A DNA stretch of 64,000 bases from Megaleporinus macrocephalus (lineage: Eukaryota; Chordata; Actinopteri; Characiformes; Anostomidae): positions 43,455,178 through 43,519,177 of the forward strand of contig CM038720.1 of the NCBI GenBank assembly GCA_021613375.1, given 5' to 3'. Numbering within the stretch: position 1 is the stretch's first letter; every line of letters starts with the position of its first letter. Position numbers and translations under genes: made by a program. Shown here piece after piece: positions 45,439-59,341 of this stretch. Under the pieces are notes generated by a model that saw nothing but the letters and a program-made list of their open reading frames with translations, ran no database searches and was not told the origin of the DNA.

Positions 45439-48400
45439 CTACAGTAATCTAATATTAACCTTACAGTAAACTAATATTAACCTTACAATAATCTAATATT
45501 AACCTTACAGTAAACTAATATTAACCTTACAGTAATCTAATATTAACCTTACAGTAATCTAATAGTACCCATAAAGTAATCGTATGGTAACCTTACAGTA
45601 ATCTAATATTAACCTTACAGTAATCTAATAGTAACCTTACAGTAATCTAATATTAACCATACAGTACTCTAATATTAACCTTACAGTAATCTTAAAGTAA
45701 TCGTATGGTAACCTTAGAGTACTCTAATAGTAACCTTACAATAATCTAATATTAACCTTACAGTACTCTATTAGTAACCTTACAGTAATCTAATATTAAC
45801 CTTACAGTAATCTAATATTAACCTTACAGTACTATATTAGTAACCTTACAATAATCTAATATTAACCTTACAATAATCTAATATTAACCTTACAATAATC
45901 TAATATTAACCTTAGAGTACTCTAATATTAACCTTAGAGTACTCTAATATTAACCCTACAGTAATCGATTATTAACCTTACAATAATCTAATATTAACCT
46001 TACAGTACTCTAATAGTAACCTTACAATAATCTAATATTAACCTTACAGTAATCTAATATTAACCTTAGAGTACTCTAATATTAACCCTACAGTAATCGA
46101 TTATTAACCTTACAATAATCTAATATTAACCTTACAGTACTCTAATAGTAACCTTACAATAATCTAATATTAACCTTACAGTACTCTAATAGTAACCTTA
46201 CAATAATCTAATATTAACCTTACAGTAATCTAATATTAACCTTACAATAATCTAATATTAACCTTACAGTACTCTAATATTAACCTTACAGTAATCTATT
46301 ATTAACCCTACAATAATGTAATATTAACCTTACAGTAATCTAATAGTAACCTTACAATAATCTAATATTAACCTTACAATAATCTAATATTAACCTTACA
46401 ATAATCTATTATTAACCTTACAGTACTCTAATATTAACCTTACAGTAATCTATTATTAACCCTACAATAATGTAATATTAACCTTACAGTAATCTAATAG
46501 TAACCTTACAATAATCTAATATTAACCTTACAATAATCTAATATTAACCTTACAATAATCTATTATTAACCTTACAATAATCTAATATTAACCTTAAAGT
46601 ACTCTAATAGTAACCTTACAGTAATCTAATAGTAACCTTACAATAATCTAATATTAACCTTACAATAATCTAATATTAACCTTACAATAATCTATTATTA
46701 ACCTTACAATAATCTAATATTAACCTTAAAGTACTCTAATAGTAACCTTACAGTAATCTAATAGTAACCTTACAATAATCTAATATTAACCTTACAATAA
46801 TCTAATATTAACCTTACAGTAATCTAATAGTAACCTTGCAATAAACTAATATTAACCTTACAGTACTCTAATAGTAACCTTACAATAATTTAATATTAAC
46901 CTTACAGTAATCTTATAGTAACCTTACAATAATCTAATATTAACCTTACAATAATCTAATAGTAACCTTACAGTAATCTAATAGTAACCTTGCAATAAAC
47001 TAATATTAACCTTACAGTACTCTAATAGTAACCATACAATAATCTAATATTAACCTTACAGTAATCTAATAGTAACCTTGCAATAAACTAATATTAACCT
47101 TACAGTACTATATTAGTAACCTTACAATAATCTAATATTAACCTTACAATAATCTAATATTAACCTTGCAATAAACTAATATTAACCTTACAGTACTCTA
47201 ATAGTAACCTTACAATAAACTAATATTAACCTTACAGTAATCTAATAGTAACCTTGCAATAAACTAATATTAACCTTACAGTAATCTAATATTAACCTTA
47301 CAATAATCTAATATTAACCTTACAGTACTATATTAGTAACCTTACAATAATCTAATATTAACCTTACAATAATCTAATATTAACCTTACAATAACCTAAT
47401 ATTAACCTTACAATAATCTAATAGTAACCTTACAATAATCTAATATTAACCTTACAGTAATCTAATAGTAACCTTGCAATAAACTAATATTAACCTTACA
47501 GTAATCTAATAGTAACCTTACAATAAACTAATATTAACCTTACAGTACTCTAATAGTAACCTTACAATAATCTAATATTAACCTTACAGTAATCTAATAG
47601 TAACCTTGCAATAAACTAATATTAACCTTACAGTACTCTAATAGTAACCTTACAATAATCTAATTTTAACCTTACAATAATCTAATATTAACCTTACAGT
47701 ACTCTAATATTAACCTTACAGTAATCTATTATTAACCTTACAGTAATCTAATAGTAACCTTGCAATAAACTAATATTAACCTTACAGTAATCTAATAGTA
47801 ACCTTGCAATAAACTAATATTAACCTTACAGTACTCTAATATTAACCTTACAATAATCTAATATTAACCTTACAGTAATCTAATAGTAACCTTGCAATAA
47901 ACTAATATTAACCTTACAGTAATCTAATAGTAACCTTACAATAAACTAATATTAACCTTACAGTACTCTAATATTAACCTTACAGTAATCTAATAGTAAC
48001 CTTACAATAAACTAATATTAACCTTACAGTACTCTAATAGTAACCTTACAATAATCTAATATTAACCTTACAGTAATCTAATAGTAACCTTGCAATAAAC
48101 TAATATTAACCTTACAGTACTCTAATATTAACCTTACAGTAATCTAATAGTAACCTTACAATAAACTAATATTAACCTTACAGTAATCTAATAGTAACCT
48201 TACAATAATCTAATATTAACCTTACAGTAATCTAATAGTAACCTTGCAATAAACTAATATTAACCTTACAGTACTCTAATATTAACCTTACAGTAATCTA
48301 ATAGTAACCTTACAATAAACTAATATTAACCTTACAGTACTCTAATAGTAACCTTACAATAAACTAATATTAACCTTACAGTACTCTAATAGTAACCTTG

Positions 48401-50235
48401 CAATAAACTAATATTAACCTTACAGTACTCTAATAGTAACCTTACAATAATCTAATTTTAACCTTACAATAATCTAATATTAACCTTACAGTACTCTAAT
48501 ATTAACCTTACAGTAATCTATTATTAACCTTACAGTAATCTAATAGTAACCTTGCAATAAACTAATATTAACCTTACAGTAATCTAATAGTAACCTTGCA
48601 ATAAACTAATATTAACCTTACAGTACTCTAATATTAACCTTACAATAATCTAATATTAACCTTACAGTAATCTAATAGTAACCTTGCAATAAACTAATAT
48701 TAACCTTACAGTACTCTAATATTAACCTTACAGTAATCTAATATTAACCTTACAGTAATCTAATAGTAACCTTACAATAAACTAATATTAACCTTACAGT
48801 ACTCTAATAGTAACCTTACAATAAACTAATATTAACCTTACAGTAATCTAATAGTAACCTTACAATAATCTAATTTTAACCTTACAGTAATCTTATAGTA
48901 ACCTTACAATAATCTAATATTAACCTTACAGTACTCTAATATTAACCTTACAATAATTTAATATTAACCTTACAATAATTTAATATTAACCTTACAGTAC
49001 TCTAATAGTAACCATAAAATAATCTAATATTAACCTTACAATAACCTAATATTAACCTTACAGTATTCTAATAGTAACCTTAAAATAATCTAATATTAAC
49101 CTTACAGTACTCTAATAGTAACCTTACAATAAACTAATATTAACCTTACAGTACTCTAATAGTAACCTTGCAATAAACTAATATTAACCTTACAGTACTC
49201 TAATAGTAACCTTGCAATAAACTAATATTAACCTTACAGTACTCTAATAGTAACCTTGCAATAAACTAATATTAACCTTACAGTACTCTAATAGTAACCT
49301 TACAATAAACTAATATTAACCTTACAGTAATCTAATATTAACCTTACAGTACTCTAATAGTAACCTTACAATAATCTAATATTAACCTTACAGTAATCTA
49401 ATAGTAACCTTACAATAATCTAATATTAACCTTACAGTACTCTAATAGTAACCTTACAATAATCTAATTTTAACCTTACAGTAATCTAATAGTAACCTTG
49501 CAATAAACTAATATTAACCTTACAGTACTCTAATAGTAACCTTACAATAATCTAATATTAACCTTACAGTAATCTAATAGTAACCTTACAATAATCTAAT
49601 ATTAACCTTACAGTACTCTAATAGTAACCTTACAATAATCTAATTTTAACCTTACAGTAATCTAATATTAACCTTACAGTAATCTAATAGTAACCTTGCA
49701 ATAAACTAATATTAACCTTACAGTAATCTAATAGTAACCTTACAATAATCTAATATTAACCTTACAGTACTCTAATAGTAACCTTACAATAATCTAATTT
49801 TAACCTTACAGTAATCTAATATTAACCTTACAGTACTCTAATAGTAACCTTACAATAAACTAATATTAACCTTACAGTACACTAATAGTAACCTTACAAT
49901 AATCTAATTATAACCTTACAGTAATCTTATAGTAACCTTACAATAATCTAATATTAACCTTACAGTACTCTAATATTAACCTTACAATAATTTAATATTA
50001 ACCTTACAATAATTTAATATTAACCTTACAGTACTCTAATAGTAACCTTAAAATAATCTAATATTAACCTTACAATAACCTAATATTAACCTTACAGTAT
50101 TCTAATAGTAACCTTAAAATAATCTAATATTAACCTTACAATAATCTAATATTAACCTTAAAATAATCTAATATTAACCTTACAATAATCTAATATTAAC
50201 CTTAAAATAATCTAATAATAACCTTACAGTAATCT
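45439..50235. repeat. 22-bp minisatellite, right part, about 215 copies
   Basis: A 4.8-kb array of CAGTAATCTAATATTAACC-TTA, CAATAATCTAATATTAACC and CAGTACTCTAATAGTAACC. From about 46800 a repeating pair dominates, TAGTAACCTTGCAATAAAC then TAATATTAACCTTACAGTA. Low divergence between units and multiple larger duplications. The right edge is at about 50235 (AGTAATCTGAGTGCGAG). No ORF survives because units contain TAA. Confidence 0.94.
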
Positions 50236-50335
50236 GAGTGCGAGAGCATGACAGATACTTCATACACAGAACAATTGACTTTCGAATGTGCTGGAGTTGT
50301 TGAACTGATGAGATTCTCTACATATTCTATTGATC
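50236..50335. other. Short unique spacer between the 22-bp and 34-bp arrays
   Basis: About 100 bases with no repeat or gene signal. Confidence 0.5.
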
Positions 50336-53300
50336 CTTCACACAGACACACAACACATACACAACACTTACACAACACATACACAACACAGATACACAAT
50401 ACAATATAATACGATACAGTTCACAACAAACACGCAGTACTGCACAAAAACAGATACACAACACGCAGTACTGTACAAAAACAGATACACAACAACACAC
50501 AGTACTGTACAAAAACAGATGCACAACAACACACAGTACTGTACAAAAACAGATACACAACAACACACAGTACTGTACAAAAACAGATACACAACAACAC
50601 GCAGTACTGTACAAAAACATATACACAACAACACGCAGTACTGTACAAAAACATACACAACAACACACAGTACTGTACAAAAACAGATACACAACACACA
50701 GTACTGTACAAAAACAGATACACAACAATACACAGTACTGTACAAAAACAGATACACAAAAACAGATACACAACAACACACAGTACTGTACAAAAACATA
50801 CACAACAACACACAGTACTGTACAAAAACAGATACACAACAAACACACTGTACTGTACAAAAACAGATACACAACAACACAGTACTGCACAAAAACAGAT
50901 ACACAAAAACAGATACACAACAACACACAGTACTGTACAAAAACAGATACACAACAAACACGCACTACTGTACAAAAACAGATACACAACAACACGCAGT
51001 ACTGTACAAAAACAGATACACAACAACACACAGTACTGTACAAAAACAGATACACAACAAACACGCACTACTGTACAAAAACAGATACACAACAACACGC
51101 AGTACTGTACAAAAACAGATACACAACAACACACAGTACTGTACAAAAACAGATACACAACAACACACAGTACTGTACAAAAACAGATACACAACACACA
51201 ATACTGTACAAAAACAGATACACAACACGCAGTACTGTACAAAAACAGATACACAATACACGCAGTACTGTACAAAAACAGATACACAACACACACGCAG
51301 TACTGTACAAAAACAGATACACAACACACAGTACTGTACAAAAACAGATACACAACACGCAGTACTGTACAAAAACAGATACACAACAAACACACAGTAC
51401 TGTACAAAAACAGATACACAACAACACGCAGTACTGTACAAAAACAGATACACAACAACACACAGTACTGTACAAAAACAGATACACAACAACACACAGT
51501 ACTGTAAAAAAACAGATAGACAACAACACGCAGTACTGTACAAAAACAGATACACAAAAACACGCAGTACTGTACAAAAACAGATACACAACACACAGTA
51601 CTGTACAAAAACAGATACACAACAACACGCAGTACTGCACAAAACATACACAACAACACACAGTACTGTACAAAAACAGATACACAACACACGCAGTACT
51701 GCACAAAACATACACAACAACACACAGTACTGTACAAAAACAGATACACAACACACAGTACTGTACAAAAACAGATACACAACAACACGCAGTACTGCAC
51801 AAAACATACACAACAACACGCAGTACTGTACAAAAACAGATACACAACACACGCAGTACTGCACAAAACATACACAACAACACACAGTACTGTACAAAAA
51901 CAGATACACAACACGCAGTACTGTACAAAAACAGATACACAACAGCACACTGTACTGTACAAAAACAGATACACAACACGCAGTCCTGTACAAAAACAGA
52001 TACACAACAACACACAGTACTGTACAAAAACAGATACACAACACGCAGTACTGTACAAAAACAGATACACAACAGCACACTGTACTGTACAAAAACAGAT
52101 ACACAACAGCACACTGTACTGTACAAAAACAGATACACAACACACGCAGTACTGTACAAAAACAGATACACAACAGCACACTGTACTGTACAAAAACAGA
52201 TACACAACACACGCAGTACTGCACAAAAACATACACAACACACAGTACTGTAGAAAAACAGATACACAACACGCAGTACTGTACAAAAACAGATACACAA
52301 CACGCAGTACTGTACAAAAACAGATACACAACAACACACAGTACTGTACAAAAACAGATACACAACAACACACAGTACTGTACAAAAACAGATACACAAC
52401 AAACACGCAGTACTGTACAAAAACAGATACACAACAACACACAGTACTGTACAAAAACAGATACACAAAAACAGATACACAACAACACACAGTACTGTAC
52501 AAAAACAGATACACAACACACAGTACTGTACAAAAACAGATACACAACAACACACAGAACTGTACAAAAACAGATACACAACACGCAGTACTGTACAAAA
52601 ACAGATACACAACAACACACAGTACTGTACAAAAACAGATACACAACAAACACACAGTACTGTAGAAAAACAGATACACAACACGCAGTACTGTACAAAA
52701 ACAGATACACAACACGCAGTACTGTACAAAAACAGATACACAACAACACACAGTACTGTACAAAAACAGATACACAACAAACACGCAGTACTGTACAAAA
52801 ACAGATACACAACAACACACAGTACTGTACAAAAACAGATACACAAAAACAGATACACAACAACACACAGTACTGTACAAAAACAGATACACAACACACA
52901 GTACTGTACAAAAACAGATACACAACAACACACAGAACTGTACAAAAACAGATACACAACACGCAGTACTGTACAAAAACAGATACACAACAACACACAG
53001 TACTGTACAAAAACAGATACACAACACGCAGTACTGTACAAAAACAGATACACAACAAACACACAGTACTGTACAAAAACAGATACACAACAACACGCAG
53101 TACTGTACAAAAACAGATACACAACAACACGCAGTACTGTACAAAAACAGATACACAACAAACACGCAGTACTGTACAAAAACAGATACACAACAACACG
53201 CAGTACTGTACAAAAACAGATACACAACAAACACACAGTACTGTACAAAAACAGATACACAACACACAATACTGTACAAAAACAGATACACAACACGCAG

Positions 53301-54308
53301 TACTGTACAAAAACAGATACACAACAAACACACAGTACTGTACAAAAACAGATACACAACAACACGCAGTACTGTACAAAAACAGATACACAACAAACAC
53401 GCAGTACTGCACAAAAACAGATACACAACAAACACGCAGTACTGTACAAAAACAGATACACAATAAACACACAGTACTGTACAAAAACAGATACACAACA
53501 ACACACAGTACTGTACAAAAACAGATACACAACAACACGCAGTACTGTACAAAAACAGATACACAACAACACACAGTACTGTACAAAAACAGATACACAA
53601 CAACACACAGTACTGTACAAAAACAGATACACAACAACACGCAGTACTGTACAAAAACAGATACACAACAAAGACGCAGTACTGTACAAAAACAGATACA
53701 CAACAACACGCAGTACTGTACAAAAACAGATACACAACAAACACACAGTACTGTACAAAAACAGATACACAACACACAATACTGTACAAAAACAGATACA
53801 CAACACGCAGTACTGTACAAAAACAGATACACAACAAACACACAGTACTGTACAAAAACAGATACACAACACGCAGTACTGTACAAAAACAGATACACAA
53901 CAAACACGCAGTACTGCACAAAAACAGATACACAACAAACACGCAGTACTGTACAAAAACAGATACACAATAAACACACAGTACTGTACAAAAACAGATA
54001 CACAACAACACACAGTACTGTACAAAAACAGATACACAACAACACACAGTACTGTACAAAAACAGATACACAACACACAATACTGTACAAAAACAGATAC
54101 ACAACACGCAGTACTGTACAAAAACAGATACACAACAAACACACAGTACTGTACAAAAACAGATACACAACAACACGCAGTACTGTACAAAAACAGATAC
54201 ACAACACACACGCAGTACTGTACAAAAACAGATACACAACAACACACAGTACTGTACAAAAACAGATACACAACAACACACAGTACTGTACAAAAACAGA
54301 TACACAAC
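50336..54308. repeat. 34-bp minisatellite, about 118 copies
   Basis: The unit is near GATACACAACAACACGCAGT then ACTGTACAAAAACA. Length variants of 31, 34 and 35 bp depend on the ACAAC/ACAAAC number. CAGTACTG, an 8-bp palindrome, is in nearly every unit. The consensus lacks stops in most frames of both strands, so long frames appear (1358 codons on +, 1294 and others on minus). They translate repeats such as YTTTHSTVQKQIHN and have no coding signal. Higher-order copies of several hundred bp are visible (for example 52280-52620 and 52680-52985). Confidence 0.94.
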
Positions 54309-55264
54309 TTAACGGCCGCAGTGTGTTTGTAATGAACATGTTCCTCTTTAATCTGTTTAAAGTCGTTTACAGTCAGGATCCGTTTCTGGGAAAGGTTTTC
54401 TGCTGAAGTGTTTAGTGTTTATGTTGTCGCTATGGGAACTAAACCTGTTCTTATCTCTTTCTTTATTATTATTAATATATTAATATATATATTTATATAA
54501 ATACTTTTCTCGTGTTTGGGTACAGTGGACAATATAAACACAGGTAAATCTGTTTTAGAGGAATTTGGGAATGTTCCTCGGTTGTGAAGAGTTTCTTCCA
54601 CCTGCTATGATCACCCGGGAGACTCAGCTCTCCTGACCAGGCGGGTCGGCTTCCCGGCCCCGGATTAGGGCCGACGCTGGACCGAGGATCCCCCGTCTGA
54701 GTCCCTGGCGGGTTTTGAAATAACCCAGTGCTTATTTCTCCGTTACTGATGGTGACTGGAGACAATTTGCTGCTAATAAAAGAACAGCGGCGGGACGGGA
54801 GACAAATCGGAGGCATAATTATAGGCAAGCCGGGATTAATCTCATCTGGCCGTGACTAAGAGAGAGGGCGAGCTGATGCCCTATAAATCCGCCGCCCCGC
54901 TCCCGCTCCTGCCTCATTTGCCTGACTTTAATTAACGGGTCTCGACGTCATGGTGTTTGATTTTAATGGCAAGGTCAGTGGTGCGCTGGAGAAGGTCTCT
55001 GCTGAACCGGGACCTGCTGACGGGCAGGACTCTGTGGGCTATTCTGGGTTTTATAAACAGCTTTTGATGTTTCAGTAAAACCTGCTTTACAGCCGCGCTC
55101 TCCGTGTAGCTCTCGCTCGTAATCAGCTCAAACAGAGTCTGAACCGCAGGAAAACATATTTCTCTCATTATTAAAATCATATCGACACAAACTGGAGCCT
55201 TTACTGGCCCGTCCACTCACTGCTACCTCATCACTGCCCAAAGAAAAACAAGTCTCTCCAAAAT
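54309..55264. other. Unique interval, possible conserved non-coding element
   Basis: 54590-54960 is repeat-free with balanced composition and several homeodomain/bicoid-like cores (CCCCGGATTAGGGCC, GGGATTAATCTCATC, CATAATTATAGG, CTTTAATTAACGGG). It looks like a conserved regulatory element. This is inference from appearance. A minus frame of 94 codons at 54932-55216 has no recognisable domain. Confidence 0.35.
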
Positions 55265-55453
55265 AGGACCAAGCTTTATTTACACTCTCGCAGTATTTAT
55301 CACAGCCTGCTCAGAGGTCTCAGCCCTGATACTCTGTTTATCAGCAGCTACTGAATCACAATATCACAATTAATAAACACCTACAGTAACAGGAGACCTG
55401 AGTATCTGTGCTGAAGTATGTGTAATTGAGTACGGTACTGAAATACATTTAAT
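55265..55453 (+). repeat. Dispersed duplicate A (~187 bp)
   Basis: From GGACCAAGCTTTATTTACAC to TGAAATACATTTA this stretch is repeated at 58433-58618 with about a dozen differences (roughly 93% identity by eye). At its right edge it carries the beginning of the GTACTGAAGTAC motif that becomes an array after the second copy. Confidence 0.88.
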
Positions 55454-55804
55454 TTAGTGGTAAAGGTAAGCTGTTCTCTAATCAGCCGTGAATCTAAACT
55501 CTATAGATTATCAATATGAGTGATTTATGATTTACTGAGCTGATATTACTCCTCTGTAGAGACTCATCTACAGATCAGGTTCACGGCGGGTTCTGTGACG
55601 GAGAACCTCTGACTGGGTTCAGGTCTGGAGGAAGAGGAGAGAACTGAATGAATGTTTAAACAGTTCTGCATTATTAAATCAGAAAGATCTGAAAGACACT
55701 CCGAGCGCTCTGATCTGAGCTTCATTGTCCGCAGTGCTGGTGCTGATGGAAACCAGACGTCCGGAGTGTTTCAAACGATTCACACAAGGGTTAACAACCC
55801 AACT
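55454..55804. other. Unique interval, nothing recognised
   Basis: No array, element or gene signature seen. Confidence 0.45.
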
Positions 55805-55962
55805 ACAGGTCCAGCAGGGTCCAGCAGAGTCCGGCAGAGTCCGACAGAGTCCAGCAGAGTCCGGCAGAGTCCGACAGAGTCCGACAGAGTCCGACAGAGT
55901 CCAGCAGAGTCCGACAGAGTCCAGCAGAGTCCAGCAGAGTTCGTCATAGTCCAGCAGAGTCC
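55805..55962. repeat. 10-bp tandem repeat GTCC(A/G)(A/G)CAGA, about 15 copies
   Basis: AGAGTCCAGC, AGAGTCCGGC and AGAGTCCGAC follow in strict 10-bp register. Translation gives RVRQSPTESD-like frames, which are spurious. Confidence 0.92.
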
Positions 55963-56029
55963 AACACAGACGTACCTACACTTACACTTACATAATGCTG
56001 TGAGTGCGCAAGGTGCAGTACAGTGGCGA
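55963..56029. other. Short spacer
   Basis: About 65 bases between two arrays. Nothing recognised. Confidence 0.4.
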
Positions 56030-57578
56030 GTTTGCTGACGAGTATATTAACGAGCATATTGATGAGTATATTACTGAGTACACTGAGTATATTATTGAGT
56101 ACATTGAGTATATTACTGAGTACACTGAGTATATTATTGAGTACATTGATGAGTATATTACTGAGTACATTGATGAGTATATTACTGAGTACACTGAGTA
56201 TATTATTGAGTACATTGATGAGTATATTACTGAGTACATTGATGAGTATATTACTGAGTACACTGAGTATATTATTGAGTACATTGATGAGTATATTACT
56301 GAGTACACTGAGTATATTATTGAGTACATTGATTGAGTATATTACTGAGTACATTGATGAGTATATTACTGAGTACATTGATGAGTATATTACTGAGTAC
56401 ATTGATGAGTATATTACTGAGTACATTGAGTATATTACTGAGTACATTGATGAGTATATTACTGAGTACATTGATGAGTATATTACTGAGTACATTGATT
56501 GAGTATATTACTGAGTACATTGATGAGTATATTACTGAGCACATTGATGAGTATATTACTGAGTACATTGATTGAGTATTTTACTGAGTACATTGAGGAG
56601 TATATTACTGAGTACATTGATTGAGTATATTACTGAGTACATTGAGTATATTACTGAGTACATTGATGCGTATATTACTGAGTACATTGATTGAGTATAT
56701 TACTGAGTACATTGACCAGTGTATTGGCGAGTATATTGACGAGCATATAAATAAGTATATTGATGGGAATATTGGAGAGTACATTAATGAGTACATTAAT
56801 TGAGTATATTACTGAGTACATTGATTGAGTATATTACTGAGTACATTGATGAGTATATTACTGAGTACATTGATTGAGTATATTACTGAGTACATTGATG
56901 AGTATATTACTGAGTACATTAATTGAGTATATTACTGAGTACATTGATGAGTATATTACCGAGTACATTGATTGAGTATATTACTGAGTACATTAATTGA
57001 GTATATTACTGAGTACATTGATGAGTATATTACTGAGTACATTGATTGAGTATATTACTGAGTACATTGAGTATATTACTGAGTACATTGATGAGTATAT
57101 TACTGAGTACATTAATTGAGTATATTACTGAGTACATTGATGAGTATATTACTGAGTACATTAATTGAGTATATTACTGAGTACATTGATGAGTATATTA
57201 CTGAGTACAATGAGTATATTACTGAGTACATTAACTGAGTATATTACTGAGTACATTGATGAGTATATTACTGAGTACGTTGATTGAGTATATTACTGAG
57301 TACGTTGATTGAGTATATTACTGAGTACATTGATTAAGTATATTACTGAGTACATTGACAAGTGCATTGGCGAGTATATTAATGCGTATATTGGCAAATA
57401 TATTAATGAGTGTACTGATAAGCATATTGATGAGTATATTTGACAGGCATATTATTGGGTATATCAATGAGTCTATTGATGAGTATATTAATGAGTATAT
57501 TGACGAGTATATTATTGAGTGTATTGATGAGTCTATTGAGTATATTAATGAGTATATTGATGAGTATATTGCGGTGTT
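56030..57578. repeat. 21-25 bp minisatellite GAGTATATTACTGAGTACAT-TGAT
   Basis: About 65 units of GAGTATATTACTGAGTACAT plus TGA(TGA/TTGA). Extra or missing bases change the frame repeatedly. The last 250 bp are more diverged (GAGTATATTAATGAGTATAT). Frames such as EYIDEYITEY are repeat translations. Confidence 0.93.
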
Positions 57579-58332
57579 ATTGTGGTTTAATGGGGTTATA
57601 TTATATCATGTATATATTATGATTTATAAACACAACCACTGAGTAACCAGCAGATAAACACACAGGTTCAAACAGGTTTAAATGGTCACGTGAAAAGGTT
57701 TTGGCGCTCCTGGTTAAAAGACTCGTTATTGATTCTCTAAGTGAAAACGAGTCGGACGTCCGCACAGCGTTCACTAATAAATACTGTTGGTGAAACTATA
57801 AACTACTGCTGAATCAAAAGACGTGTTTAAGTTGTGCTCTTTGTTTTGTGTTGAGTTTTTCTGATATACTGATTTTAGCAAACAGAGACTAAGACTGAGA
57901 GTAAATTCTGTATTTATGCAGAGGAGGTGTTAGAGGTCTTATTTACACAAACACATCGTTAGATCTGGCTTTTAAACATTTGCTTTATGATTTGATGATG
58001 ACATATATTGTTTATTTATTTTTGTAATATTTGTATTAAATATAGTGATAATAAAGTTTTCATCTAATATCTATATTACAGTAACATAAGTATGATCTGA
58101 AGGAAGTGTTCAGTGACGCCGCCTCAGTTTAATTGTGTTTAATCAGATTTTTACCTGAGTACTGTATTTGTCCTCCAGGCCTCTGTGTTCTGAAACTGCT
58201 GGAGCTCTGAGGTTATACAGGGTCAGACTGCTGACGTTCAGAACTGCTGATGTTATCGGAGATGAACAGCTGATACCGCCTCCATATTTCTCTTTCAGCA
58301 TAACACTTCATCCACAACCGTGACCGGTCACA
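57579..58332. other. Unique A/T-rich interval
   Basis: No array, gene or recognisable element ends. Confidence 0.45.
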
Positions 58333-58432
58333 TCTACCAGCGCGGGCATCACTGCGGGCGTCACTGCGGGCGTCACTGCGGGCATCACTGCGGGCGGCAC
58401 TGCGGGCGTCACTGCGGGCGGCACTGTGGGGG
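58333..58432. repeat. 12-bp G/C-rich tandem repeat, ACTGCGGGCGTC
   Basis: About eight units of (GGCGTC/GGCATC/GGCGGC)ACTGCG, CpG-dense in an otherwise A/T-rich area. Confidence 0.92.
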
Positions 58433-58618
58433 ACCAAGCTTTATTTACACTCTCGCAGTATTTATCACAACCTGCTCGGAGGTCTCAGCCCTGATACTCT
58501 GTTTATCAGCAGCTACTGAATCACAATATCATAATAAATAAACACCTACAGTAACAGGAGACCTGAGTATCCGTGCTAAAGTATGAGTAATTGAGTACTG
58601 TACTGAAATACATTTACT
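58433..58618 (+). repeat. Dispersed duplicate B of 55265-55453
   Basis: Same sequence as duplicate A, in the same orientation 3.2 kb away. The GC-rich 12-mer array abuts it on the left and the GTACTG array grows out of its right end. Confidence 0.88.
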
Positions 58619-58834
58619 TGAGTACTGTACTGAAATATGTTTACTTGACTACATACTGAAGTACATTTACTTTAGTACTGTATTGAAGTACGTTAACTTG
58701 AGTGTTGTACTGAAGTATGTTCAGTTGAGTACTGTACTAAAGTATGTTTACATGACTACATACTGAAGTACATTTACTTAAGTACTGTATTGAAGTACGT
58801 TTACTTGAGTACTATACTGAAGTACGTTTACTTG
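58600..58834. repeat. GTACTGAAGTACGTTTACTTGA minisatellite, left part
   Basis: About 29-30 bp units (GAGTACTGTACTGAAGTACG plus TTTACTT), with a second type CATGACTACATACTGAAGTAC. It is split at 58834/59842 by a ~1-kb insertion. Confidence 0.9.
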
Positions 58835-58978
58835 TGTGACGGGGGTACTCTGCATCTGTGTGTGGTGGAACCGTGGTAGTGCTGGTGTGGTGGTGCACTG
58901 TAAGATTCGGGGAAGGACTACCGGAGGCAGGAATTCTTCAATCCTCTCTCTTTTATTGAACCTCTCGCTCTGCACAAA

Positions 58979-59074
58979 CTGCACAAACATACATACACAA
59001 AATCCCTCTGGGAATAAGGATTTCTGGCAACTGCATGGACTCTCCCGCTCTGTATGTAAGCTCCACTGGAGCTA
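58979..59074 (-). other. Joined A+B segment, spliced form
   Basis: Contains segment A (59042-59074) and segment B (58979-59041) fused at the predicted splice junction. It continues leftward into a third segment with an AATAAA signal (minus strand, at 58952-58957). This is the form expected of a reverse-transcribed spliced RNA. Confidence 0.6.
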
Positions 59075-59278
59075 TGGGCTAATACTTTTACTCATTAAAA
59101 TAAAAATAATGTAAAATAAAATACACTGCTTAAAATGAGCAGATAATTACATGTGATCGTATAGTTTTAGTACTAGTTTTCCTTTTTTCTTTTGCTCAGA
59201 GAGAGGATTTTTATATATATATATATATATACAGAACATATTTAACACTTAATACAAGATAAAATAACTACAACATAC

Positions 59279-59341
59279 CTGCACAAACATACATACACAA
59301 AATCCCTCTGGGAATAAGGATTTCTGGCAACTGCATGGACT
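59279..59341 (-). other. Exon-like segment B (unspliced copy)
   Basis: 63 bases. The forward sequence 59279-59341 equals 58979-59041 base for base. On the minus strand it is followed by GTATGT, another good 5' splice site. In the left-hand copy it continues into different sequence (TTTGTGCAGAGCG) exactly at that boundary. Confidence 0.6.

Noticed and set aside
41941..50235. TTAACC-containing array as telomere-like sequence
   Set aside because: The unit is 22 bp with AATCTAATATTAACCTTACAGT, not tandem CCCTAA; no telomeric hexamer runs.
50330..54406. Open frame of 1358 codons on +, with frames over 1000 codons on minus
   Set aside because: Translation of a 34-bp array whose unit lacks stops in most frames. 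Frames are open on both strands at once, with no domain and no start context.
54932..55216. 94-codon minus-strand frame in unique DNA
   Set aside because: No recognisable domain, weak start, overlaps the candidate non-coding element; likely chance.
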